Origin: Amycolatopsis circi
GTDB taxonomy: Bacteria > Actinomycetota > Actinomycetes > Mycobacteriales > Pseudonocardiaceae
Length of the DNA: 64,000 nucleotides
Assembly (NCBI RefSeq): GCF_003385235.1
Contig: NZ_PQIA01000030.1
Span: 21,676 to 85,675, forward strand
Reading direction: 5' to 3'
The position numbers and the translations under genes were made by a program. Position 1 is the stretch's first letter, and each line of letters begins with the position of its first letter. Positions 1-6,602 of the stretch are shown one piece after another. Under the pieces are notes generated by a model. The model ran no database searches and had not been told where the DNA came from. It saw nothing but the letters and a program-made list of their open reading frames with translations.

Positions 1-220
1 GGTGCCGGACTTCTGCGCGGGCGCGAAGCATCCCGTCACGTCGAACGTCGGCCTCGGCAGCGACGACCCGCACCGCGACCGCGCCTTCGACCTTGAGGTG
101 GTCGAGTTCGTCGGCGAGCAGTTCGAGGGTGGCGTCGAACTTCGCACGGAACGGGTTCCACCGGCGCGACTTCGTTTCCGGGTAGGGCCAGCGGGGCATG
201 GGCTCGATCTGCCACTGCAT
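1..220 (-). CDS. Phage-element protein, N-terminal part only
   Basis: The gene leaves the window at its left edge, so only the first 73 codons are seen. Its ATG (218-220) shares a base with the TGA of the gene before it (220-222), the TGATG coupling used throughout this leftward operon. The visible protein opens MQWQIEPMPRWPYPET, then a basic stretch (KSRRWNPFRAKF) and an acidic helix (ELLADELDHL). There is no signal peptide or membrane segment. Similar openings occur, from memory, in actinobacterial phage and integrative-element proteins, but I cannot name a family or function from this fragment. Confidence 0.6.
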   Translation of the reverse strand, partial: MQWQIEPMPRWPYPETKSRRWNPFRAKFDATLELLADELDHLKVEGAVAVRVVAAEADVRRDGMLRARAEVRH

Positions 221-1224
221 CACGCGACCCCCGTCGGGTACTGGTCCCAGGTGCGCCCGTCAAGTTCACGCCCGGCGCGTTTCTTGCCCCAGCGCCGAAT
301 CGGTGCTTGGTGGGCGTCGAGATGGTCATCTCGTTCGAGGGACCACGGTTTCGCGATCGGCTTGTACGGTTCGTGGCCGTACTGGTGAGCCCAGGAGGCG
401 TAGGCGTGCGTGGCACCGCGCGCCTCCGCGTCGCCTTTCGCGGCGGCCAACTCGTCGTCGGTGCCCAGCCAGCCGACGGCAGGGTCGCAGAGCCGAATGC
501 TCCAGGGCGCGGGCCCCCACTCGCCCCACTGCTTGAACAGGAACGGCACGCCGACCTCGACGCATTGGTCCCGGAGGGACCGCGCCCACTCGGGATGCAT
601 CGGCCGAGCGGCCCGGCCGGACTCGCCACCGACAACTACCCAGTCGAGGCGGCGAGCGCTCCAGCCTCGGTGAAGGTCGATCGGTCCGAGCAGCGGTTCG
701 GCGGAGATCCACCGAACCGCCGCCGGGGTGTCGAGCAGCGCCGGGATCCGGATGTCCGCCCAACGCTGGTCCTCAGTGGACACACCTAGCCACACGTTCG
801 GCAGCGGCCAGCCTTCTCCGAGCACGTCGCCCTGGTCCAGGTTGTTCGCGAGGAACACCTGCTCGCGGAATCCGTCGTCGCTGAGCAGCGACCGCATCCG
901 ACCGTGGCGCTTGGTCAGAACCTGGAACGTGTGGTGCGAGGCCGCCGCCATCACGCCGAATACCTTGGCGATGTACTCGTCCGGCACGTCGTCGTGGAAC
1001 AGGTCGCTCATCGAGTTCACGAACACTCGCCGCGGCTTCCGCCACCGCAACGGCACGTCCAACCGCGCCGGATGCAACGTCACCGTCGCGAACGATCCCT
1101 TGCCGTGGAAGCGTTCGTGCAGCGTTTCCGCGTAGCAGTGATCGCAACCCGGCGACACCTTCGTGCACCCGGTCGCCGGGTTCCAAGTCGCGTCCGTCCA
1201 TTCGATTTTGCTGGCGTCGCTCAC
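220..1224 (-). CDS. Phage Gp37/Gp68-family protein (DUF5131)
   Basis: This 334-residue protein matches the phage Gp37/Gp68 family in length and signature. The N-terminus reads IEWTDATWNPATGCTKVSPG and continues CDHCYAE, a Cys-x6-Cys-x2-Cys cluster typical of the family and resembling a radical-SAM-type metal site. VFVNSMSDLFH and a WISAEPLLGPI/VVGGESG core follow. The biochemical role is not established; members occur mainly in phages and integrative elements. I chose GTG at 1224 because it forms a GTGA overlap with the upstream stop and the conserved block starts seven residues later; a start at 1353 would add a non-conserved Arg/Pro-rich leader. Confidence 0.88.
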   Translation of the reverse strand: MSDASKIEWTDATWNPATGCTKVSPGCDHCYAETLHERFHGKGSFATVTLHPARLDVPLRWRKPRRVFVNSMSDLFHDDVPDEYIAKVFGVMAAASHHTFQVLTKRHGRMRSLLSDDGFREQVFLANNLDQGDVLGEGWPLPNVWLGVSTEDQRWADIRIPALLDTPAAVRWISAEPLLGPIDLHRGWSARRLDWVVVGGESGRAARPMHPEWARSLRDQCVEVGVPFLFKQWGEWGPAPWSIRLCDPAVGWLGTDDELAAAKGDAEARGATHAYASWAHQYGHEPYKPIAKPWSLERDDHLDAHQAPIRRWGKKRAGRELDGRTWDQYPTGVA

Positions 1225-1478
1225 GATCCACCGTCCAGACGCTCCAGAAGATGAGGGCCACCGTGGTGAGCGAGAAGCTTCAACGCGGCACGGCCGCCGT
1301 TGTGGCGGGCGATCTGTGCCGTGAGCTTCCCGCCGACCTCGATGTGTTCGCACAGCGGCGACCCGCCGTTGAACAGGTGCGCGAGACGCGACACGTCATG
1401 CGTGCCCGACACCACGAGCACGACGACAGGTTCCGGCCCAAACTCGGTCGGCCGGTCGTAAGCGCGGGACTCGTACAT
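1221..1478 (-). CDS. Small hypothetical protein of the element
   Basis: An 85-residue protein beginning MYESRAYDRPTEFGPEP. A hydrophobic strand VVVLVVSGTHDVSRLAHL is followed by a moderately basic C-terminal half (RHNGGRAALKLLAHHGGPHL). There is no signal peptide or known motif. The ATG at 1476-1478 shares a base with the preceding stop, and its own stop overlaps the GTG of the Gp37/Gp68 gene by 4 bp, so both borders suggest translational coupling. Function unknown. Confidence 0.68.
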   Translation of the reverse strand: MYESRAYDRPTEFGPEPVVVLVVSGTHDVSRLAHLFNGGSPLCEHIEVGGKLTAQIARHNGGRAALKLLAHHGGPHLLERLDGGS

Positions 1479-2254
1479 CACGCACCTCCGCCCGGCTTCG
1501 GCACGCGCGGCGCGACTTCCCACGCGTCGAGGACGATCGGACCCAACTCCGTGACCCTGCCCTCGTCCACGAACACCGCCAGCCCATACGGCACCTTCGG
1601 ATCCGACCGAACGGACGTCACCGTCCGCACGGCACCGTCATGCAGCCGACGAAGCCGCATCCCCTCACGAGGCTCGAACGACAGCTTCCGCACAGGATTC
1701 GAGTGCACGAGCTGGTCCGCGTGGAACCGGCGAAACCCAGGCTCGGCAGTCGGCGGCCACGGTTCCCGGCCCTGCCCGCGCAACACCCGGAACCCCGCCG
1801 CTGCGACCGCGGTGAGCGTCTTCTCCGCGCGCGCCCGCGCCGCTTCCTTCGTCCACTCCGGCGGTGCCGAATCCGTGAGCACGTCGGCGAGCAGGTCTCC
1901 GTCAACGAACCCGGGTACCGCCTGCCGTTCCTGCGCACGCTCCAACGCCAACCGCGCAACCGTCGCACGCAACTCGCCGATCGTCGCGGAAGCCTTGCCG
2001 TACGCACGATTCCGGTCCCGCAGCTCGCGGGTGAGCTTCTCCTCCTGGGTCGGTTCGGAGAGATGCTGCGTCTTCGACTGCAGAATCCCTCGGCCGATGT
2101 GCTTGCGGTGCTCTTCCCACGCAGCCAGGGTCTCGACCTTCAGCCCGCACCCGCACACCCCGTGGTCCAGCTTGTTGTGCGGCTCGGGGAACAGCGGGAG
2201 CGGCGGAACGATGACAACGCCGTTCTTCTGGTACTCGACAGCAGCCTTGCTCAT
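1478..2254 (-). CDS. Hypothetical protein with CxC motif and coiled coil
   Basis: A 258-residue protein. Near residues 32-37 a GVCGCGLKV motif sits in a short segment that could bind metal with nearby His (HRKHIGRG). It is followed by a charged helix (EEKLTRELRDRNRAYGKAS) likely to form a coiled coil. The C-terminal third (FEPREGMRLRRLHDGAVRTV) looks like a small beta domain of the kind phage proteins use for numeric or parameter-like loops. The start at 2254 (MSKAAVEY) shares its base with the upstream stop. I do not recognise the family; its place in the operon suggests an early or accessory phage function. Confidence 0.65.
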   Translation of the reverse strand: MSKAAVEYQKNGVVIVPPLPLFPEPHNKLDHGVCGCGLKVETLAAWEEHRKHIGRGILQSKTQHLSEPTQEEKLTRELRDRNRAYGKASATIGELRATVARLALERAQERQAVPGFVDGDLLADVLTDSAPPEWTKEAARARAEKTLTAVAAAGFRVLRGQGREPWPPTAEPGFRRFHADQLVHSNPVRKLSFEPREGMRLRRLHDGAVRTVTSVRSDPKVPYGLAVFVDEGRVTELGPIVLDAWEVAPRVPKPGGGA

Positions 2255-2691
2255 CACGCACCGAGCCCTTCGACCGTGCCAGCCGCCACGTACTCGGTCA
2301 ACCGAGCGAGCGTGATCTCGGTCCGCGCGTACTTCCCGCCGGTCCGCCAGCGATGCAAATCGCCGCCCTCGGTGTCCCAAACCCGCGCGGTGTAGCCGCC
2401 GAGCGTCGCCTCGACCTCGACCGTCACCGTGCGCGCTTCTTCGTCATGCCACCGCAGAGAGATCGTCGGGTGGTCGAAGGACTTCGCCCACGCCAGCAAC
2501 GCCTGCACGCCGTCCACCTCGCCCAGGTAGCCGTAAGCGGCGATCTGCATGACGAATCCGGACGGGTCCTTCGCCGAGCGAGCATCCACGTTGACCGATG
2601 GCAGGTGAGGGTTCCTGCGGAGGTGCTCGGCGACCGCGGTGAGCTTCTCGGCCAGTTCAGCGGCCGGGGTTTTGATCGTCGTCTCGGTCAT
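2254..2691 (-). CDS. Hypothetical protein of the element
   Basis: A 145-residue acidic protein starting MTETTIKTPAAELAEKLTA. The N-terminal half is helical. The centre (FVMQIAAYGYLGEVDGVQAL) and the C-terminus (RTVTVEVEATLGGYTARVW) look like alternating beta strands. It lacks cysteine clusters, signal peptide and membrane segments. The chosen ATG (2689-2691) forms an ATGA overlap with the stop of the 45-residue gene upstream, which supports it over the longer reading that would start at 2913 through non-conserved basic sequence. Function not recognised. Confidence 0.65.
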   Translation of the reverse strand: MTETTIKTPAAELAEKLTAVAEHLRRNPHLPSVNVDARSAKDPSGFVMQIAAYGYLGEVDGVQALLAWAKSFDHPTISLRWHDEEARTVTVEVEATLGGYTARVWDTEGGDLHRWRTGGKYARTEITLARLTEYVAAGTVEGLGA

Positions 2692-2825
2692 CGCGGCGTG
2701 TCCTTCGGCTGTTCGGTCTTGTTGGCCTCGTTGGTTTTCTGCTGCCGCGTCGCGGTCTTCTCCCGGGCGACGTCGTCCTTCGCCCGCTCCACCGTGCGGT
2801 TGATCAACCGGTCTCCCCACGCCAT
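2688..2825 (-). CDS. 45-residue charged microprotein
   Basis: A very short gene that is easy to miss. ATG at 2823-2825 opens MAWGDRLINRTVERAKDDVA and the frame ends with TGA at 2688-2690. The ATG shares a base with the stop of the upstream gene (TGATG), and the stop overlaps the next ATG by 4 bp (ATGA). The product is almost entirely charged or polar, rich in Lys, Glu, Thr and Gln, and probably one amphipathic helix. Two coupled borders make it likely to be translated. Function unknown; small DNA-binding or inhibitory phage proteins often have this size and composition. Confidence 0.6.
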   Translation of the reverse strand: MAWGDRLINRTVERAKDDVAREKTATRQQKTNEANKTEQPKDTPR

Positions 2826-3196
2826 CACGCACCCGCTTTCGCGGGCGCAAGAACCCGCTGTCGAGTCGCGGCCACCGCGACAAAGTCCTCAATGGACAAA
2901 CCATCGTGGGCAACGAACTCCGGGACCAGGCTGGAAAGCACGGTCATAACGACTGAGATCGGTTTCCCGCACAAGATCAGGCCAGACACCGTGATCAGGG
3001 AAAGCGAGGCACCGCGCTCTACCTGCATCCGCTTCTGCGACAGATGCTCGACCCACGAAGCAAACGCGGACACATCGTCATCGTGCAGCCGCACAACCGG
3101 TTGCCCTGCAAGACGCACCGACAGGAGCCGATGATCGTCCAGTCGCCACGCCTCTGCGTGAGCAACGATCCGCCCCAGCGTGTCGAAGTCGTTCAC
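2825..3196 (-). CDS. Hypothetical protein of the element
   Basis: A 123-residue protein beginning (M)NDFDTLGRIVAHAEAWRLDD. A conserved-looking central block contains VRLHDDDVSAFASWVEHL, and a C-terminal block contains EFVAHDGLSIEDFVAVAAT. No membrane segment or metal motif. The GTG at 3194-3196 was chosen because it makes a GTGA overlap with the upstream stop; longer readings start in Gly/Trp/Cys-rich sequence antisense to the neighbour. It ends by sharing a base with the ATG of the 45-residue gene. Function not recognised. Confidence 0.62.
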   Translation of the reverse strand: MNDFDTLGRIVAHAEAWRLDDHRLLSVRLAGQPVVRLHDDDVSAFASWVEHLSQKRMQVERGASLSLITVSGLILCGKPISVVMTVLSSLVPEFVAHDGLSIEDFVAVAATRQRVLAPAKAGA

Positions 3197-3498
3197 GACC
3201 ACACCCCCGCACCAGCCGCGACACCCAACGCGCCCGCCGTCGCGAAACAACCCATCGCCACACCAGCCGCACCAACCGTCGACACCCAACGCACCACCGC
3301 CGCCGCACGCGGAAACCGCGGTGCCACAACACGAAACGTCGGCTGCGTCGGCATGTACTCCACCGACACCGGCTCACGCACCACCGGCAACGGCGCGGTC
3401 ACGACGCCGTCCCGCCAGCAGCGCAACATCGCGCCCAGCACATCCGGCTCAGCCAGCACACCCTCAACCGTCAACACCTGCGTCGCCTCGGCGCTCAT
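3193..3498 (-). CDS. Small membrane protein of the element
   Basis: A 101-residue protein beginning MSAEATQVLTVEGVLAEPDV. The N-terminal 60 residues are soluble. The last 45 form a strongly hydrophobic stretch (VSTVGAAGVAMGCFATAGAL...) that should span the membrane once or as a hairpin, after a positive patch (RFPRAAAVVR), so an N-in topology is likely. It overlaps both neighbours by 4 bp. Such single-span proteins are common in actinobacterial integrative elements, where roles in transfer or exclusion have been proposed for some; nothing here proves one. Confidence 0.62.
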   Translation of the reverse strand: MSAEATQVLTVEGVLAEPDVLGAMLRCWRDGVVTAPLPVVREPVSVEYMPTQPTFRVVAPRFPRAAAVVRWVSTVGAAGVAMGCFATAGALGVAAGAGVWS

Positions 3499-3797
3499 CG
3501 GTTGATCACCTCAGCAGCCGCCTCCTGCAACGACGTCCGGTAACCCTCAAGCAGAACCACCGCGTTGCCGATCTGCTCCACCGCAGCACGGATCGCGCCC
3601 TGCACGTCCTCCGCGTTCTGCCGCAAACGCTCATTGAGCTGCGACTGCTCACCCAACACAGCCACAACCCCCGCAGCAGCCTCGTCCTGCGCGGCGTGAA
3701 GCTGCTCCGCCAGCTCCTTCACCTGCACGGCCTGCGCGACCGGCACCTGACCGCCGACCGCCATCAACTGGGCAGCCACCTCCGCCTGAGTGCTCAT
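3495..3797 (-). CDS. Small helical (coiled-coil) protein
   Basis: A 100-residue protein starting MSTQAEVAAQLMAVGGQ. It is almost wholly helical, with heptad-like runs (VQVKELAEQLHAAQDEA; QLNERLRQNAEDVQGAI), and resembles a WXG100-sized helical hairpin, although no W-x-G turn is present. The start at 3797 forms an ATGA overlap with the 50-residue gene upstream; starting at 3854 would add a Cys/Gly-rich leader lacking support. It overlaps the next gene's ATG by 4 bp. Function unknown; oligomerisation through the coiled coil is likely. Confidence 0.6.
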   Translation of the reverse strand: MSTQAEVAAQLMAVGGQVPVAQAVQVKELAEQLHAAQDEAAAGVVAVLGEQSQLNERLRQNAEDVQGAIRAAVEQIGNAVVLLEGYRTSLQEAAAEVINR

Positions 3798-3946
3798 CGC
3801 GCACACCGCCAAACCGCGCGCACCACACCGAACACAGCCGCCGTCGACAACCAACCACGCTCACGCCGGTAAATCCGGCACACGTCCACCAAACCCACAC
3901 GCGACCGGCAATGCCGCCCCGGTCTGGCAGAATGCTTCCTGGTCAT
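3794..3946 (-). CDS. 50-residue basic microprotein, first gene of the leftward cluster
   Basis: ATG at 3944-3946 opens MTRKHSARPGRHCRSRVGLV and the frame ends with TGA at 3794-3796, overlapping the next ATG by 4 bp. A good ribosome site (AAGAGGAG) lies about ten bases upstream. The product is strongly basic (about a quarter Arg/Lys/His) with a short hydrophobic C-terminal segment (AAVFGVVRAVW), suggesting nucleic-acid or membrane association. The hairpin at 3970-3994 separates it from the antirepressor gene, so it probably heads a transcript of its own. No family recognised. Confidence 0.55.
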   Translation of the reverse strand: MTRKHSARPGRHCRSRVGLVDVCRIYRRERGWLSTAAVFGVVRAVWRCAR

Positions 3947-3969
3947 GAGGGACCACTCCTCTTGATCTG

Positions 3970-3994
3970 GGCCCGGTGTTCACAGCACCGGGCC
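3970..3994 (-). terminator. Hairpin after the antirepressor gene
   Basis: GGCCCGGTG (3970-3978) and CACCGGGCC (3986-3994) are perfect 9-bp arms around a 7-nt loop. On the minus strand it lies 66 bp beyond the antirepressor stop. It has no clear U-tract, as is usual in actinomycetes. Confidence 0.5.
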
Positions 3995-4059
3995 GACTAA
4001 TTTGCTGGCTTGGGAATCCGGCGAGCCGAGGCGCTGGGGTCACCCGGCCCGCCGGAAAA

Positions 4060-4797
4060 TCAGGCAGCGAGCAGCAACGGGCCGGACCCGCCGAGCCGCT
4101 TGTGCAACTCGTGCACGCCCTTCACCGTGATCCGGATCTGCCGGGTCACGACCTGCTCGCGGGTCCGCGGATGCTCATAGGACGACGCGCGCACCGCCAG
4201 CCGGCGAAGCTCCACCTGACGCTGAAACGGCATCCCGCCCGCATCGACCCAGCCGATCCCGCGCAGGTACTTCGCCAGCCGGTTCTGGCCGGTCGCGATC
4301 GCCGGGTCCCGGTCGAGGATCTGCGCTGCCTCCCGCAGCGAGTAATCCCCGACCGCCTCGGCCAAGTCGCCCCACGACCGCGCGGCCGGCTCCAGTTCCG
4401 CGTTCCGCTTGAGGGCCGCGACGTACCGCTCGGCCATCTCCAGCTCCGACATCGGCTTCTGCCGCGTGTCGACCACGCCGGTCTCCCGCAGCTCGCGGAG
4501 GATCGCCTTCACCCGACCCTTGAGTGACTTCGCCGACGGGAGCGTCGAGCGGAAGATCAGTTCCCAGATGCCGTCCTCGAAGATGACGGTCATGCGCTGG
4601 TCGCCGCCGGGGGTGCGGCAAATCGCCGTACCCTTCTCGGCTTCGTCGAGCATCTTGAGCGCATCGCTCGTGCGGGAGTAGTTGAGTGCCCGGGCGAATG
4701 CGGGAGCCTGGACGAACGGGGTGCCGTCCTCAGCGATCCCGAAGTGCTCGACAGTCAGGCCGTCACCGGCCGCGCCGAAGATGTCCAACTCAGACAC
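4060..4797 (-). CDS. Phage antirepressor, Bro-N plus KilAC domains
   Basis: A 245-residue protein with the two-domain layout of phage antirepressors. Residues ~18-105 are a Bro-N domain (FVQAPAFARALNYSRTSDAL, then FEDGIWELIFRST and AKSLKGRVKAIL). Residues ~125-240 are a KilAC DNA-binding domain (DYSLREAAQILDRD, RLAKYLRGIGWVD, TVKGVHELHKRL). Family members counteract the prophage repressor or act as early regulators. It lies 15 bp after the excisionase-like gene in the same leftward transcript. The domain pair is clear; the target repressor is presumably the XRE protein at 5603 (inference). Confidence 0.92.
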   Translation of the reverse strand: MSELDIFGAAGDGLTVEHFGIAEDGTPFVQAPAFARALNYSRTSDALKMLDEAEKGTAICRTPGGDQRMTVIFEDGIWELIFRSTLPSAKSLKGRVKAILRELRETGVVDTRQKPMSELEMAERYVAALKRNAELEPAARSWGDLAEAVGDYSLREAAQILDRDPAIATGQNRLAKYLRGIGWVDAGGMPFQRQVELRRLAVRASSYEHPRTREQVVTRQIRITVKGVHELHKRLGGSGPLLLAA

Positions 4798-4812
4798 GGT
4801 GATCCCTTCCGA

Positions 4813-5064
4813 TCAAGCGGCGGTGATGCCGCGGGAAAGCCAGCGCTGCAGCTCGGCGTCCGGCACGACGTGCATTCGTCCTGCAGGGACGTATCCGATT
4901 TCGCCCGCGTGGATCAGGTCGAGCACGGTGTCGTAGCTGACGCCGGTGAGCTTGGAGACCTCGCTCGGCTTCCATGCCTGGCGAGGCGGTGCGGACGCGG
5001 CTTTCTCGAGGCGCTTCACGCGGTCGAGAAGCTCGTTGAGCAAGCCCAGGATCTCGGCGTTCAT
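4813..5064 (-). CDS. Excisionase-like HTH protein
   Basis: An 83-residue protein. After an N-terminal helical segment (MNAEILGLLNELLDRVKRLE) comes a MerR/Xis-type helix-turn-helix: WKPSEVSKLTGVSYDTVLDL, then GEIGYVPAGRMHVVPDAELQRWL. That layout is typical of recombination directionality factors and helix-turn-helix DNA-binding proteins of integrative elements. The start at 5064 gives an ATGA overlap with the XRE gene, so the two are co-translated. A role in excision with the integrase at 6603 is likely but inferred; a transcriptional role is the alternative. Confidence 0.8.
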   Translation of the reverse strand: MNAEILGLLNELLDRVKRLEKAASAPPRQAWKPSEVSKLTGVSYDTVLDLIHAGEIGYVPAGRMHVVPDAELQRWLSRGITAA

Positions 5065-5393
5065 GCCGCACCGGCTTCGGGTTGGATGCGGCCAGGCGAC
5101 TTCGTGTCGGACTGTTCGCGCTTCGGCGGTCCGGTCGTGGTGGGCTTCGGTTGTACCGGCGGCTTGCTCGGCTTTCCCTTCGCCGCGGGGAGAAGCTCGC
5201 TGACTTCGCACTCGAACGCCTTGGCCAGCAGCAGTGCCATCTCTTCAGAGCCGGGCTGGCTGCCCTGCTCGACGTTGTAGTAGTGGCTGGGGGTCATTCC
5301 GATCTGCTCCGCGATCTCGCGGGCGGTGATCTTTCGACCCCTCTTGACGGTCAGTGCCAGTCGCTTGGCTCTGACGTTGCGGAGGATCGGCAT
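5061..5393 (-). CDS. Cro-like XRE-family regulator
   Basis: A 110-residue protein with an XRE helix-turn-helix at residues ~8-65 (LALTVKRGRKITAREIAEQI, YYNVEQGSQPGSEEMALLLA) and a low-complexity Pro/Lys tail. It is the first gene of the leftward operon and faces the XRE gene at 5603, the arrangement of a cro/cI switch. The ATG at 5391-5393 sits only six bases after a -10-like TATTCT, so the mRNA is probably leaderless. This start is much better supported than one at 5582, which would run through the control region. Confidence 0.85.
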   Translation of the reverse strand: MPILRNVRAKRLALTVKRGRKITAREIAEQIGMTPSHYYNVEQGSQPGSEEMALLLAKAFECEVSELLPAAKGKPSKPPVQPKPTTTGPPKREQSDTKSPGRIQPEAGAA

Positions 5394-5399
5394 AACCAC

Positions 5400-5427
5400 A
5401 GAATACGTAAAATACGTAAGTTGGCAA
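5400..5427 (-). promoter_or_regulatory. Promoter of the leftward operon with TACGTA operators
   Basis: On the minus strand TTGCCA (5427-5422), a 16-bp spacer and TATTCT (5405-5400) form a promoter pointing at the ATG at 5393. Two palindromic TACGTA boxes (5404-5409, 5413-5418) overlap it as the direct repeat AATACGTAA, and a third lies at 5511-5516 toward the divergent repressor gene. Confidence 0.6.
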
Positions 5428-5602
5428 GCAGTAAGCCGCAAGTCAGGTGACATCAGGTTGAACCTTGCCAGTTCAGGCAACGACAGGTAACTTGGGCAAC
5501 ATGCGGATCTTACGTACGGAACGTCTCCGCCGAAGACCTCTGACCGGCTGGCGACCAGGCGAACGAGTGGCCCCGTGCACACCGAAACGTCATGCTCGCC
5601 CC

Positions 5603-6028
5603 ATGGAGACGCAGAAGACGCAAGCGCGCACGCAACTAGGCGCGCTGATCAAGCGCACGCGCCGCCAAAAGGGGATGCGAAAGCAGGACGACCTCGCCGC
5701 TGCGACCGGGCTATCCGTCAGCGTCGTTAGCCTCGCCGAGCGCGGAGCCAAAGTTGAACCCAACACTCTGACCCAGATCGAAACGGCCCTGGGATTTCCG
5801 ACCGGCTCATTCGAGGCCTTCCTTGCCGGCCGCGGCCCGCTCCCCGAGTTGATCGCAGCCACTGACGTGCCGTCCGTGTTGACCATGAACCGAATGGAGC
5901 TGGCCAACACTGCAGTGATCGTCGAAGAGGTCTGGGGGTCCGACGAGGGTGATCGATTCCTCCAAGACGCACTCGCGATGCGGCGCGCGAAGGCTAATCG
6001 AACAGACGATCGAAAACAAGCAGGTTAG
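5603..6028 (+). CDS. XRE-family repressor of the element
   Basis: A 141-residue protein with an XRE helix-turn-helix at residues ~10-70 (LGALIKRTRRQKGMRKQDDL, VSVVSLAERGAKVEPNTLTQ) and a short helical C-terminus (ELANTAVIVEEVWGSDEGDR). It lacks a LexA-like peptidase domain, so inactivation would need a partner such as the antirepressor at 4060. Divergent from the Cro-like gene across about 200 bp holding three TACGTA boxes, it is the best candidate for the lysogeny repressor (inference). Start chosen at ATG 5603; upstream in-frame ATGs at 5465 and 5501 fall in the operator region. Confidence 0.82.
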   Translation: METQKTQARTQLGALIKRTRRQKGMRKQDDLAAATGLSVSVVSLAERGAKVEPNTLTQIETALGFPTGSFEAFLAGRGPLPELIAATDVPSVLTMNRMELANTAVIVEEVWGSDEGDRFLQDALAMRRAKANRTDDRKQAG

Positions 6029-6042
6029 ACCATCCGGGTTTG

Positions 6043-6076
6043 GTCACTCGGCGTATCGCTCGTCTAGGCGAGTGAC
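6043..6076 (+). terminator. Inverted repeat after the repressor gene
   Basis: GTCACTCG (6043-6050) pairs with CGAGTGAC (6069-6076) across 18 nt that contain a second small stem (CTCG/CGAG). It lies 15 bp after the repressor stop. No U-tract, so it could also be a protein-binding site for the next gene. Confidence 0.35.
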
Positions 6077-6163
6077 GCTGCCAAAACGGACGTAACATTA
6101 AGCTGCTTTATGTTGGTATTACCTGCGATTGGGGTAGTCGCCTAGACCGCAGGAGGGGTACCA

Positions 6164-6571
6164 GTGACCCAACAGCTTTACCAGTCGAGCACAGTCCGTA
6201 ACGACAGGTCCGTCCGCCTGGCCGTGATGCTGTCACTGATAGGTGCCGTCGTGGCGACCGCAGCCAATGGGCTGATCGGGTGGGCAAGCAACGCATACGA
6301 CTGGCACCCGCCGACCTTCATCTTCACCAACGGCGTCATGGTGCTCAGCTGGGTGACGTTCGTGGCGGTCGTCCATCACGAAGCAGGTCGCCGGCGCGCC
6401 GAGATTGACCGCGAGCAGTTGCGCGCGGACCTCCGCGCGGATGTCCATGCGGAAGCTGCCGCACTGAAACAGAGCGTCCGCGACCTGTTGCGCGAGCACA
6501 CACCGCGGAGTTCTGCCCGCGCCCCGGAGACGGACCGGTACCTGCAGCTCATCGACCAATCAGAGTCATAG
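6164..6571 (+). CDS. Small two-span membrane protein of the element
   Basis: A 135-residue protein. Two hydrophobic spans (about residues 20-40, VMLSLIGAVVATAANGLIGW, and 52-70, FIFTNGVMVLSWVTFVAVV) are followed by a charged cytoplasmic helix (REQLRADLRADVHAEAAALK) and a polar tail. The GTG start at 6164 has a strong AGGAGG seven bases upstream. It lies between the repressor and the integrase, with 31 bp to the integrase start, so it may be co-transcribed with it. No family recognised; superinfection exclusion is a typical role for lysogeny-module membrane proteins, but that is speculation. Confidence 0.65.
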   Translation: MTQQLYQSSTVRNDRSVRLAVMLSLIGAVVATAANGLIGWASNAYDWHPPTFIFTNGVMVLSWVTFVAVVHHEAGRRRAEIDREQLRADLRADVHAEAAALKQSVRDLLREHTPRSSARAPETDRYLQLIDQSES

Positions 6572-6602
6572 GCGCGCGTCTGCGCGCGGAAGGAGTCCTC
6601 CG

